A stretch of DNA of 64,000 nucleotides from positions 648,435,420 through 648,499,419 of the forward strand of contig NC_081405.1 of assembly GCF_030272615.1 (NCBI RefSeq), written 5' to 3'. Positions 12,011 through 23,200 of this stretch are shown here, piece by piece (positions within the stretch are counted from its first letter, which is position 1; each line of letters opens with the position of its first letter). The notes below the pieces were generated by a model. It did not search any database and was not told the origin of the DNA. It saw nothing but the letters and a program-made list of their open reading frames with translations. A program made the position numbers and the translations under genes. Source of the stretch: Cryptomeria japonica (taxonomy: Eukaryota; Streptophyta; Pinopsida; Cupressales; Cupressaceae).

Positions 12011-12213
12011 CACAGTGGCGGCCCCATGCCGCTCACTGTGGTTATCCATAGTGGCGGACACGGCTCTTCTCATTGTGGACACTCACAGTGGTGGCACCCA
12101 CGCCACCCACTATGGTTGCCCACAGTGGCGGACATGGCTCCACCCACTGTGGGTACCCATAGTGGTAGCGCCAATGCCGCCCACTACGAATGCCCGCAGT
12201 GGCGAGCGTGGCC
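12011..12213 (+). repeat. GC-rich 37-bp minisatellite, 5.5 copies
   Basis: Units start at 12011, 12047, 12084, 12121, 12158 and a partial unit at 12195, so the steps are 36, 37, 37, 37 and 37 bp. Each has CACAGTGGCGG at the start and CCCACTGTGG about 23 bases later, so every unit carries an internal dyad. The GC-rich island (about 11880-12240) is unlike its AT-rich surroundings. Open frames across it on both strands are a by-product of the repeat and are not called as genes. Confidence 0.9.
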
Positions 12214-12306
12214 TGCGGTGCCATGGGGAGGGGTAAGGGTTTCGACCCTCCCCAAATTTTATTTTATTTTTTAAATTTTTTGTTATTTTTTTTATAATGT
12301 AATAAA

Positions 12307-12318
12307 TACATACATACA

Positions 12319-12371
<53 letters not shown>
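12307..12371 (+). repeat. Compound microsatellite (TACA)n-(TA)n
   Basis: About ten TACA units (12307-12346) followed by about twelve TA units (12347-12371). Confidence 0.97.
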
Positions 12372-12489
12372 GAAGAAATTTAAACATGTATCCTTGATTA
12401 TATTTATGTGCATTCTTTTTAAATATATATATTCTCTTAGGGTTAGGATCTTCTTTTTTGAATAAATTTATACATTAGCATGCAAGAAT

Positions 12490-12782
12490 GTAAAAAATGA
12501 ATGTACAGGCTGCTCATAGATAGAACTAATTCAATCGAGAAAGCATCAAACATCTCAATACAATCCCAAACTCTGTTTATATAATGTCTCAGTCGACCAT
12601 TCTTCATAGTATAGATATTTATAATCTATTTAACAATCAACTCAGTATCTCCCACAACTTTAAGTTGTTTGACCCCCTTTTCTTGGTCCAACCCTAAACC
12701 AAGTAGTAAGGATGCATACTTAGCTATTTTATTGGTATTGGAAAACTCCAACTTGAAGGAAAATGAAAATTTATAACCATCA
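12490..12782 (-). pseudogene. Ty3/gypsy RNase H fragment of outer element A
   Basis: Read leftward from 12782, the minus strand gives GYKFSFSFKLEF, NTNKIAKYASLLLGL, VVGDTELIVK, then after a TAG (a Gln in relatives) NIYTMKNGRLRHY and FDAFSIE. This is the archaeal-type RNase H of gypsy elements, with the conserved AEYEALLLGL and GDSELV positions visible in decayed form. The start of the domain lies on the far side of element B, next to 30215, where the minus strand ends LVSPD in the matching frame. Element B therefore inserted into this domain. The left end near 12490 is an abrupt loss of similarity. Confidence 0.85.
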
Positions 12783-13588
12783 TGATGCATCCATAACCAA
12801 TAAATCCTTAAAAGAGTACTGACTAGCTTATGCAACAAGAGTAACACAACGAAAGCAACAATAAAGCATAGAAAGATTATAGAAACATATCATATTATTG
12901 TTTTAGAACCTCTAGCAACCAATTGGTTATCATCATACAGTCATCATAGAACATCCAGTAGTCAACCAGTTACATGCAGGCTACATGCCAAAAATAATTC
13001 ATCCAGAACTCTCAGAGTCAACCGGATCTCTAATCACGAATCTAAATCCTTATTCTAATCTCTACTTCCTTTGTCTATGTTACAAATGATTACATAATTC
13101 CCTATATACCCTCTAGAACATATCTGAGTTGGCCACAAAAGATTACATTTACCAATGCAGGAAAATGAAATGTGTAACTAGGTTGGCCCTAAGAATGAAA
13201 GAAATTCCTCCGAAAAATAACATCCAAGAAGTGCAGATCAACAAGAAGGTCGGCCACATGCCCCAAATACATCCACATGCCAAGAAACCACTCTAGAAAT
13301 TAAGGAAAACCAACTGATAAGCTCAAGAATTGTCCAGGAACCCAGAAATAGTCAAACCAAGAGTGATAACTAGCCAGAAAAGAATCCAAATGGGCTGAAA
13401 ATATGGAATTAAGTACTTGAACTAGCCTAGAAATCAAAAATATTATCTGCAATGAAAAGCAAGCAACTATCGGCACCTGCCAACAAGAACACAAAAAATT
13501 GCACACTGAACTGAACAAGAACTAAACTGAAAGGAAATACTTTTGGTTGATGCAAGATTGCTCTTAGATTGGGGATTCTCCTACATTA
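12783..13588 (-). mobile_element. 3' LTR of element B
   Basis: Matches 29399-30209 over its whole length, with clear shared stretches such as GATAACTAGCCAGAAAAGAATCC and GAAATGAAATGTG-type blocks. The right edge (CTACATTA) is the decayed form of CTACATCA. It is 806 bp long. A purine-rich stretch with GGGGTG lies just inside (minus strand, 13590-13605) and is the likely polypurine tract. Confidence 0.9.
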
Positions 13589-13599
13589 GACACCCCAGG

Positions 13600-14353
13600 T
13601 AGAAAGATATGTTCCTTGAGAGGAAACTCATGAACATCGAAAAGGATTCTGGATAAAGACTCCATGCTCATTTCTGATCCAAACATCTTCCTTATATCCA
13701 AACCTCTTCATTAGCTCCTTTGAAACCTCAACCGGATTCTCTAACTCCTGAATCTCTTTGTCTCTCTTCTTTTGCTTCAGATCTGCACATTGTCTTTGTT
13801 TACTTCTTTCTTTCTTCTAAAACTCAAATTTGTTTCTACCACAAGACTTCATTCGATGTGTCACTATAAGCTTTATGTCATCCGGTTTTATATGTTCATC
13901 AAGCTTATCTATCAGATCCTTCTTTAAACTCATGCCACCCTCTGGTATAACCTCTACAACTAGTTTCTCAGTACTACAACTTCTCTCAAGACTCAGATTC
14001 TTCACCTCCTTCTCTTTCTCCTTCAAAGAAGTTAATGTGAACTTCTGTACATCCTTCTCAATAGTGATTAAGTTTCTTTTATAGTCATAAATAGCTCCTC
14101 TATCAAACTGCCAAGGTCTTCTCAACAAGACATGACGAGCACTCATAAATACAACATCATAGAAGACCTCATACCTAAAAGGTCCAATATTAAAACTCAC
14201 CAAACACTGCTCCTTTACTTCTAACCTTTGATCATCTTGTAACCAACTTACCTTGTGAGGAAAAGGATGCTCAAGCCTCTTTGATCCAATCTTCACTACC
14301 ATCTCCTTAGATGCCAAATTATCAGTACTCCCACTATCCACAATACCTTGCAA
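13600..14353 (-). pseudogene. Element B protease and C-terminal tail
   Basis: The minus strand reads IVDSGSTDNLASKEM, the retropepsin active site DSG, followed by the flap-like FRYEVFYDVVFM and the conserved HVLLRRPWQFDR. It is open from 14353 to 13817 (178 codons). A further stretch in another frame (13816-13640, ENPVEVSKELMKRFGYK, VWIRNEHGVF) runs to the 3' LTR and is the tail. This enzyme would process the gag precursor. Where related gypsy elements continue into reverse transcriptase, this copy goes almost directly to the tail. Confidence 0.8.
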
Positions 14354-15080
14354 AACTTACCACCTAATTTGCATGCAGTCCAGAAAAGACTCATTCTCTG
14401 AGTAGGTCTGATATCTTCATGGCTATGCTCCATCAGGACTCTTATGAACATAAGGGATTCTCCTTGCTCTAGTGCACAGTCAATTCTAGTAAATTCTCCT
14501 TCCAATTCCTCATTTTCCACAAAACATCTTGCCACTCCCTATTTACATTCATAAAATCTATTTCCAGTTTCTCCATAATTGAAATATTTGTCAGGAAATT
14601 TTTTGCTAGTACTACCACTGCATTTTCTCTATTTTTTCAGTTTTGGTTCTTTACTCCACTTAGGTTTTGATTATTCTTCAACATTTTATTTCTCTACACT
14701 CATCTACCCCTTGAATCTCTTCTTCCCTCTAGGGTTATTCGGCTATCTTTTTCTTACCTTCTCCTTAACCTTCAAAGCATATTGGGAAGTTTCTTCAACT
14801 ATGGAAACCCTCAACATACTCATCTCATCTTGAATGTTAAACGCAAGTCCATTTATGTACCTCACCACCTTTTTCTCTATCCATCTCTCTATGTCCAGAT
14901 CTAATCATCACCATGTAGAATTCCTTAGCATACTCTTTCACAGTCATGTTTCTCTGTTTCAGGTTCTGCAACTTCTTGAATAATTCCAACTCATAGTCTC
15001 CCCATATGAACTTGGCCTTCAATATTTTAACTATTTGTCTCCACTGGGTGATCTTAAGTTCACCATTCTCCACCTTGTCT
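14354..15080 (-). pseudogene. gag: Element B gag, C-terminal half and zinc knuckle
   Basis: The minus strand from 15080 reads WRQIVKILKAKF, LFKKLQNLKQRNMTVKEYAKEF and SGHREMDREK, the second half of the gypsy gag core (Retrotrans_gag). Near 14540-14590 there is a knuckle YFNYGETGNRFYEC, in which two of the expected cysteines have become tyrosines, a change expected from G-to-A. A linker (14535-14354) leads to the protease with a frameshift. The N-terminal half of the same gag is at 28812-29340. The two halves are complementary, which shows that they are one gene split by the hAT. Confidence 0.85.
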
Positions 15081-15088
15081 CTCTACAA
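15081..15088. other. Left 8-bp target duplication of the hAT
   Basis: CTCTACAA here and CTTTGCAA at 28804-28811 match at six of eight positions, and both differences are transitions. Eight bases is the hAT target-duplication length. Confidence 0.75.
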
Positions 15089-15103
15089 CATGGATAACTT
15101 TAA
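15089..15103 (+). repeat. hAT left terminal inverted repeat
   Basis: CATGGATAACTTTAA, pairing with the right end CAGAGATTACTTTAG (reverse complement of 28789-28803). Mismatches are at positions 3, 4, 8 and 15. Confidence 0.7.
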
Positions 15104-16099
15104 GAACCCCCCCCACCTCCCCTCAGGCAACTATGTAAAATCCTGGCAAATTAGACATTATTTTTGGGGAGAAATTTTCATATCGATGGTGAATTTTTTT
15201 TTTAAATGAGGAAAATTTTATTTTGTATTGGCAATTTTTTTTCTAGGGTACGAAAATGCCATAAATTTCTGGCAAATAATACCTTGTTCTATGGGGAAAA
15301 TATTTATTGTGGGAGGCGAATAATTATTGTTAAAAGGAACAAATATATAATTTAATGAGCAAAAAATTTTACTCCGAAGGAAAACTTATTTAAATGTATT
15401 GGCGATTTTTATCCACCGCTTGAAAATTATTTAAATGTATTGGTGATTTTTATCCACCGCTTGAAAATTATTTAATTTTTTTTGCCGAATATTTTGTTAT
15501 TTATGGTACAATATATAATTCATTGGTGATTTCATAAATTCATTGCCATTAATAGACATCACATCACATTAGTACATCACATCACATAATACATTGAGTC
15601 CGGACTTTGCACGATGTATCAATAAGCATAGCCTCTTTGACACATAAAGGGTGACACATACCTAAAATCTATCAATGATTTTAAACCGTTCGATGATCAT
15701 AGATCAATGGCTGAAGTTATATTTCGGCCCAATTTTTTGAAGAGAACATAGCTCACCAGAAAGTGCCCGGAATGGAATTGTATTCCATAGACACGTATCA
15801 AATGTCACGAATCATGATTGATAATTTTATTCATTTAATATATCTATTCACTTACGACAATCCACTCTGTCCCCACGACTTCCAATGTGATACTTGTCAA
15901 TTTGGTACTAGTTCATAGTTGTTTCCATTTTCGCACAATAGTGCATTTATGGGAAAGATTTGCAAAGATACTAAAGATTTAAAAAAATTTATAGCCATTA
16001 ATACTGTTCAAGAAGTAATTATTACAATCAAGAGCTTCAACAATTTATATACAATCTTTGCTTCTTTCATCTTCAATTATCCTTTGCTCACGGTATTTT
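15104..16099. other. hAT left subterminal region, no gene
   Basis: AT-rich DNA with recurring short motifs TGGCAAAT, GTATTGGCGA and GGCGAATAAT, also found near the right end. A 41-bp direct duplication lies at 15392-15473. At 15670-15730 there is a diverged copy of the block that forms the array at 18755-19700 (CCGTTCGATGATCATAGATC). Confidence 0.6.
15392..15473 (+). repeat. 41-bp direct duplication
   Basis: AAATGTATTGGCGATTTTTA at 15392 recurs at 15433 as AAATGTATTGGTGATTTTTA. Both are followed by TCCACCGCTTGAAAATTATT. Only one base differs. Confidence 0.95.
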
Positions 16100-16729
16100 A
16101 GGTTTATAGGCTCACTGCTCAGGTTGTTTAGTTTGTTAATCTATTTTCTCAAGCTGGACACTCCCCTCTGCTTGAGAAACATTTATGTAGAGGACCAGAG
16201 GGCCTTTATAGGCTCCGTTAGAGACCCAATCCTCCAATTAGTCTGCAAGGAGGTTGGGTCATTCACCAATGAGGCTGTGCAGATGGTGTTGGGTAGAGAA
16301 TTTATGCGAAATGAAAATAGGTACCGTGTTAACATGGACCTTACATCCCGTTTCTTAGCATCTCTTCTGGACCTGGGAGGAGACAAGGTGGATATGCTGA
16401 TGCTGTTGAGGAAGGTTTTTAAGGAAGACTTCCTTGGAGATGACATTACTCTTGTCAATCTTGCAGAAGTAGGAGTGGAGATCCCTTGGGTGAGTGATTT
16501 ATCCAAGCTTCTCCTCCCTGACCAAACACTGTCAATGGCCAGGCAACTGTTTCTCCTAAACCTGAATGCGGAGTAGCTGATGCATCACAGAAAATGGGCA
16601 CGGATTGGCAGGGACTTCCTCCGTAAATGGTTCCTCCTGGATGACTTTCCAAACGACATGTGGATTGAAAAATTCTCTTAGCTTATGTTGTTTGAAGAAT
16701 TCTACATGGAAGGAGGGCCAGATTCTTAG
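16100..16729 (+). pseudogene. hAT cargo ORF, unknown
   Basis: One frame is open from about 16100 to a TAG at 16574-16576 and continues, with three further-spaced TAG stops, to 16729. It encodes a roughly 210-residue protein with YVEDQRAFIGSVRDP, VQMVLGREFMRN, RFLASLLDLGGDKVD and, after the first stop, RKWARIGRDFLRKW and DFPNDMWIEKF. There is no clear ATG at its start, so an upstream exon is possible (an AG lies at 16101). It is acidic to neutral with regular hydrophobic spacing, suggesting a helical protein. I do not recognise it. The stops are all TAG, as expected from decayed CAG. Confidence 0.45.
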
Positions 16730-17377
16730 GGAAAAATTGTAAACAATTCCACTACCTTTGCCCTAGCCCCGCCCCCCTATAGTTTTTTTTCTCCTATGTC
16801 CTTGAACCCTAACAGGCTGCCAGTGGCTCACTCATTTTGGCTTTTAAGTTTTGGGGGGACTCAAGTCTCAGATGAAAAAATTGTAAATTTCAAAAGCATA
16901 AATATTAATGATAATTTTTCAAATTCTAGTTTGTTTCATTTTGCCTCTTACAGTCTTATGGATATAAAAATGCTTTCTATAATTCTATTTCATTTTTATT
17001 AATTAATTTCTTTCAAATGCTTTTTGTATATGAGCTACGTTATTTCAATTATTTGTTAAATAATGGAAATAAATTTAATACCATGATCTTTTTTATGTAA
17101 TGCTATAAAAAAAAATTTCAATTCGTTCCATTAATTATTTGTACATTGATTATGGTTGATTATAATTTTATAAATATATACTATATAGTCATTCAAAATA
17201 CAAAATTTCAAAAGTTGTAAGATACAAAAGTTTATTGGTAAATGTTTTTTCATTCAATTAATTGAAAAGTTTCAAGATACAAAATTTGCCCATAGCTTAT
17301 AGCAAGCAGACAAAAAAACTAGTTCATTGGCGATAGGCCGCTCACTCAATCTCACTATCCCCTTGGGTCACCTCCTC
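16730..17377. other. AT-rich stretch inside the hAT
   Basis: No gene is supported. The sequence holds poly-T and AATT-rich runs. It contains one more TTGGCGATAGG motif near 17327, matching the subterminal motif. Confidence 0.4.
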
Positions 17378-18049
17378 CTAGTCCCTTCCCTCCTCGGAGG
17401 TCGATACTTTGGCTTTCCCTTTTGCTGCTTCAGCTTTCATTTTTGGAATGTAGTTTAGGAACTCAAAGTCGAGGTCGCCCTCCAAGCTTTCCAGTAGCTG
17501 TATGGCCCTTCCTTCTTGAGCCCTATCTCTTAATGCCCCAACAACCTCCATCTTTGCCACCACATGCAAAGCATTTAGGACTTCATCCACCCTCATTAAT
17601 TTAACAAAGAGTTTCATCGCTTCCCACCCCACTCGGGCTTGTTCACGGCACTGGTATTTGATTTCATCCTATGGGCTATGAATAAAAGGAAGCAATTCCT
17701 CCTGGTCATCCCCTTCCTTAATTCAAATGCCAACTCCTGACACCACCCACTCCAAGATTGAATCCAGGTTAATCAAAAACTCCCCATCAATCAATTTGAC
17801 TAATGTGAGTTTTACCTTTTCCACCTCCAGTTCAAATTCACAGGCCCATGCCATAATCATAGCGTAAACCTCCATGTTAGTTTGATACCAGTGACTGATA
17901 TGTGCCACCTCCTCCGTAAGCATCAGTCAAGCTACCACCCACAACTTCTCCTCCTTAAATCTAAACAGTCCTTGCATTCGTTTATCAGATACTTTGCCCA
18001 AAAAGGGCACCAACTTCTTGTCTGTTTGAAGTGTGAAATTGGCCTCCAT
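17378..18049 (-). pseudogene. hAT cargo ORF, unknown helical protein
   Basis: One minus-strand frame from ATG at 18049 to a TAA/TAG near 17378, about 224 codons with three in-frame stops. It reads MEANFTLQTDKKLVPF, then LTEEVAHISHWYQTNMEV, LVKLIDGEFLINLDSILEW, MKLFVKLMRVDEVLNALH and a Lys/Ala-rich C-terminus. The composition suggests helices. I do not recognise a domain. It faces the ORF at 16100-16729, so the two would be transcribed convergently. Confidence 0.4.
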
Positions 18050-18660
18050 TGTCACCTACAATTTTAAAATCACTTACTACAAAAAATGTCTTACAGAAGG
18101 TACGATTCTACGAACTACAGATTTGTTCTCCAGTTATTCAAAGCAAAAAGTGGTACACAGATCAAAAGGTCAAATATTCCGCCTCTGTCTTATAGGCCGG
18201 GTAATGAATGTGCACGATAAGACATTAATGCCATGAGATCAAGAAAAAGATTTCCTATCATCCTCCCCTTCCTCCTTTCGTGTGACATGATGCAGACAAC
18301 TCCTTGTAAAACAATTAATCACCACCTTGGCATTTGTACTTTCCAAATTTGCTTGCCTTAACAGGTTGAGGACTACAGTTGACGATTTTTTTAAATTAAT
18401 AGACTAAATTTATGTTGAACTTTTATATATATTTTTAAACTATTTTTGAAAATTAGATATCGTAAACATATTTTCAAAGAATTTTGTTAAACTTTAAATT
18501 AATATTTTAGATTTAATATTGAATGTTTTCTTTTTAATATTAAACTTTTACCTTTCAAATTGCATATCAAAATTAATATTTTTATTTAGTTATTTGTTTT
18601 ATTCTAGAAACTAAGTTTCATGTTTTATACTATTTTTGAATTTCAAATTTTTACAAATAA

Positions 18661-18760
18661 TATTAACATTATATTTAATAGTTATCTCAAACTATTGCGC
18701 ATCTTTAATTACAATTAATATTAACATTATATTTAATAGTTATCTCAAACTATTGCCCGG
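18661..18760 (+). repeat. 58-bp direct duplication
   Basis: TATTAACATTATATTTAATA followed by GTTATCTCAAACTATTGC occurs at 18661 and again at 18719. The surrounding stretch 18050-18754 is AT-rich and holds no supportable gene. Confidence 0.95.
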
Positions 18761-19700
18761 AATTGAACATTTTAAATTTAATTAAATAGAATTAAGTCTA
18801 TAGTCTATAGACTATAAATCTCTTTTTCGGGCAGAATTTTAAAATGATTAAATAGACTTTAAAAATAGACCCAAAAAGTAACACGAGTATGGTGACACGC
18901 CAGAAAAATGGCAGAAGTCGTGGGACTCTCTTCATCTTAAAACAGGTACCATCGACCGTTGGATGAACAAAGATCAACAGCTAGGGTGGATTTCAGCCCG
19001 AATGTGGGAAGTGAACACATTTATGAGAACTTCACCCGAAACTGGACATTTTAAATTTAATTAAATATAATTAAGTCTATAAAGCTTTTTTTCGGGCGGA
19101 GGTTTAAAATGATTAAATAGACTAAAAATCAAACCCGAAAAGTGACACGAGTATGGTGACGTGCCAGAAAAATGGCAAAAGTTGTGGGACCCACTACATC
19201 TTAAAACAGGTACCATCGACTGTCGAATGAACAAAGATCAATGACTTAGGGTGGATTTCGGGGCGAATGTGGAAAGTGAATATATTTCTAAGGACTTTTC
19301 CTGAAAAAGTGACACGAGTATGGTGACGTGCCTAAAAACTGGAAAAAGTCATGGGACCCACGACAATTGACAATAGGTATCATCGTCCGTTGGATGAGCA
19401 AAGATCAACGGCTTAGGGTGGAATTCGGCCCGAATGTGGGAAGTGAACACATTTGGAAGAACTTCACCCAGAATTGAAATGTTTTAAATTTAATTAAATA
19501 TAAGTCTATAAAGCACTTTTTCGGACGGAAGTTTAAAATTATTAAACAGACTTAAAAAATAGACCCATAAAGTCACAATAGGTACCTTGGTCCCTCATCC
19601 GTTGGATGAGCAAAGATCAATGGCTTAGGGTGGATTTTAGCTCGAATGTGGGAAGTGAACACATTTGGGAGAACTTCACGCAGAATTGAACATATTATAT
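18755..19700 (+). repeat. Array of about 270-bp units with CCGTTG/CAACGG dyads
   Basis: Units begin with TTTTAAATTTAATTAAAT (18770, 19048 and 19480, plus a partial at about 19685) and end with ATGTGGGAAGTGAACACATTT. Each carries GTGACACGAGTATGGTGAC and a box CCGTTGGATGAGCAAAGATC followed by AACGGCT. The boxes lie at about 18956, 19220, 19387 and 19599. The unit at 19291 lacks its AT-rich first half, so the steps vary (264, 167 and 212 bp). The CCGTTG/CAACGG pair forms a dyad. The array lies directly upstream of the long cargo ORF and could be its promoter-proximal region (inference). Confidence 0.85.
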
Positions 19701-19888
19701 TTAATGTCCTCAGAATTTATACTGAAGTAGTGAATGTTTTTTCCTTTGGCATCGAATAGTTATTAATAATAATTAATAAAATTACAACATGATTCTTAAT
19801 GTCCTCGGAATCTATACTGAAGTAATGAATGTTTTGTCCTTCGGCATCAAATAGTTATTAATAGTAATTAATAGAATTACAACATGAT
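19701..19888 (+). repeat. 95-bp tandem duplication
   Basis: TTAATGTCCTCAGAATTTAT at 19701 recurs at 19796 as TTAATGTCCTCGGAATCTAT. Both continue through ACTGAAGTA, GAATGTTTT, GGCATC and AATAGTTATTAATA. Confidence 0.95.
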
Positions 19889-20213
19889 TCTTGATATTTT
19901 TCCCTTTAGGTTTTAATTTTCTACTTTTTAGAGTTTTCAAAATAAGAGACTCGTAAATCATAATCGTCTTTCATTTCTTGGATAAACCTGTAAATCGAGG
20001 GAGATTCAGAAATAGCTACTAGGTTGAGGAATGCAAGTTGCAATAGAGACTGTCTGCGCCAATCTAGTGAAATAGAAATTCCAATTTCCAAGTAAAATTT
20101 AGAACACCTACATCCCGCCTTTTTGGCTTTTGGTAATCTCGTGGTCAAATTTAAGGGTTAGCATTTTTCAGGTTTTTATCTAGCATTATTTTGAATTATT
20201 AACAATAATAGTG

Positions 20214-23200
20214 ATGGGGAAAACTAGAAGCAGTAGTTCAACAAGAAGCCAAGTGAAAAACAAAATGTACCTAACCGAACTGGTTAAAACACCAGGTTTC
20301 ACTAATGAATACCATGATATTTATGACCCTACTATCCATGGTGAAAAGTGTATCATAGATATTAGATATACATTGTCTAGTAAGGCGGCAGATGCATCCA
20401 GGGCAAAATTTACTATTTTCAACCCAATGTTACAACAAAAAACAAATAAAATGGCATCGTGGGATGTTGGATTGGGAAGCATGGTGTTACCTGAAGTATT
20501 CCCTTGCCCTTATTTTGTCATGGTCTGCGCCAAAAATTATGATGAAGATAAAAAAGCAATTGTCAATAAAAATACAAAAGAGGAAATTCTATCCATAAAC
20601 GAGGCCCGAGAATTTGCTCATTTGTTGAACCTAGGATTTGAAGCCCAAAATTCAAACGTCCAAATTGACCTTGAAAAGTTGGTAGGGAATTATGAGAGTC
20701 TCGATCCAAGTCACAGAGATTCATTTATCAAAGCTCTAATAAATATTGGTACTGGTATTGTGTTGGATCAGAATCATAAGCCTCCTTATGATTCTAAAAG
20801 TTTTGTTCCATGGGTTGGGGATACTATTTCCTTGCTATCATTTTGCCTGGGATTGGAAAATGATAGGGAAGTGGGTGCAAGCCTTCTTGAAATGATTTAT
20901 AATATCCATTGTGTAGGTCAGCCAGTAAGATATAATTTTATTGAGCACATTGTAAAATCCATGTAAAAACAATTACTAATGATCAAAAAAGGTTCCTATA
21001 AGACATTTAGGTTCTCATCCTACTTGTGCTATCTCCTTCTATCTAAGTATTGTGCAATACTTGAGACCAACAAGCTTCAAATTGTGAGCTATAAGATTGA
21101 TGAGAAGACTCCGAAGAGAATAGAGTGTCCAATATATGATTGGACCCCAAAGATAAGCATGCATGATAATAGAAAGAACTACAACCATTTTGTAGACTTA
21201 TTTTTGGCACCAATGTATAATGAAATTACAAGCACTCCAATGCCTAGGTTGCATGTGTCTTGTAGAGATTGCATTCAACTTGGAAGTCAAATAGAATTGT
21301 CTGACTGGTTCTTCATGGAAGAATTCACTGTGTTAAGGTTTTACGGATCGGCAGTAAAACCATACAGACTTCTAATACATGTGACAAAGAGGGTATTTGC
21401 ATTAGAGTATGTACGGCAATTGGAGAGCATAGATAGACACTTCCATGGTTAGCAAAAGAAGAGCATATTTCCTTCCTTGCCTTTCTCATGTGGAGGGTTC
21501 ACATTTGAGAGAAAAGCATTCATTGTGGCACATGATTTCTTGACAGTTTTTAACTTTGGTGATGAGGGTCTTTGGTAGTATGATCCAATTGGTGTAGCTC
21601 AAGAAAGGCTTAAGAAAAATGGGAACTCTTCAGCATTATGTCAACATGAAAGTAAACCATTTGTAGAAAAGATTATAAATAAGGACTCCTGGGATGAGGT
21701 TAAAAAAGAGATGGGGAAAATTGCAGCTGACAATAACATTTCAACAGAAGAAATTCCATCACAAATTATGGAGGGCCAGGGCATCCAAAATAGGAGGTCC
21801 TACAATTTCTACCTAAAATCTACTAATCCATCTAAGAAAACTATTCCCAAATCAATTTTGCATGAATGTAAAGAGAATTGTTGGACTCAAACCAAAAAAA
21901 ATGATTTTTGGACTATGAGGAGGAATCTCGATGAACCAAAGACAAGTGTAGAATTTGAGAGTATCAACAAGGATGTAGAGTTTAGCAAATTGTGGAATGT
22001 GGAGAATCCCACAACATCATATGACAGGAGTGAAGATGTTGATCAGTATGAGCCTGAGGTTGAACCCACTCAAACAACAACTACAATCCCTAAAATATTA
22101 GGTGCAGTCAATGAGGCAATGAAAGAGAAATATATCAAAGGGGCAAGCATTGTGGAAAAAATGGGATTTGAAGGTGGTGGTCTAGGCCCCAGAGGAGAGG
22201 GCATTTGGTATCCACTTCAGGAACAAAATCCATCAGGGTCAAAATCAAAAGTTCCTTACAGACCAATCATTGGACTTGATTCTTCAAATTCATCAGGGAT
22301 AGGTACTACTCATTACCCTCAGGGTCCACCTACATTTGTTTCAGTTTCAAATCCACAACCACCATCACATCATGGTATTCTCATTGGTGGTGAATCAAGT
22401 GCCACTGCCACTAGTGGGGAATCTAGGGATAGTATTCCTATTATTGTTTAGTCAAGTGCCACTGTGATTGGTGATGTTGGCATGGGTACTACTACTGATA
22501 CTAGTTGTCTTGGTGTTGGACAAGGGCAACAACAAAATATCTCTCGTAAGAGGCCACTAGAGTTAGATACTCAATCTCATACTATTGAGAATCCTATATC
22601 AAGTACCACTGACACTACAAATCAATCATTTGTAGCTTCAGATCACACACCTCAAAAGACTATGAAAACTACACATGAAAGTGTCAGTGGGAGTGGGACA
22701 GCATCAGGAGCTATTGTTAGTAATCCTAGTCAAGCATTAGTTAAAACCATAGGAATAAGTGGAACTGGAGCCTATGGTATTCCTATGTCACCTTTCAAAC
22801 ATTCAATTGCTTCAGCAAGCCCTAATTTTCAATTTCATGATTACTATGAAAAATATGAACACACAACAAAAGAAAATATAGAAAAAAAGAAAGCATTTCA
22901 TAGGAATTCTGTGTCTAAAGTTGTAAACGAACAACCTACAAGGAACAGGGTATTTCCAACATATGACCCATACAAAGATATGATGGAGTTCATGGTTGCT
23001 ATGCCCTCGGGCCCATCTAAAGATAAAAATCCACCACACAGTCAGATAGATCCCTCTCAATTTCAATTTAGCACCCTCCAAATGGATTTTTCCAAAGTAC
23101 ATAATGTGGACAAAATTAGTGTGTCAAAAAGGACTAACAAAGTGGTCTACATTTCACTGCTAAAGGTGGAGAGAGAAAAAAATAAACTGGAGAAACAAAT

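Noticed and set aside
11865-12343. Several open frames of 60-120 codons on both strands, including one with MYVCMYVC repeats
   Set aside because: They are created by the 37-bp minisatellite and the TACA microsatellite, are open in several frames at once, and show no domain.
12783-15080. A separate complete non-autonomous gypsy element at this site alone
   Set aside because: The gag N-half, primer site and 5' LTR are found at 28812-30209, with matching target duplications, so it is one split element.
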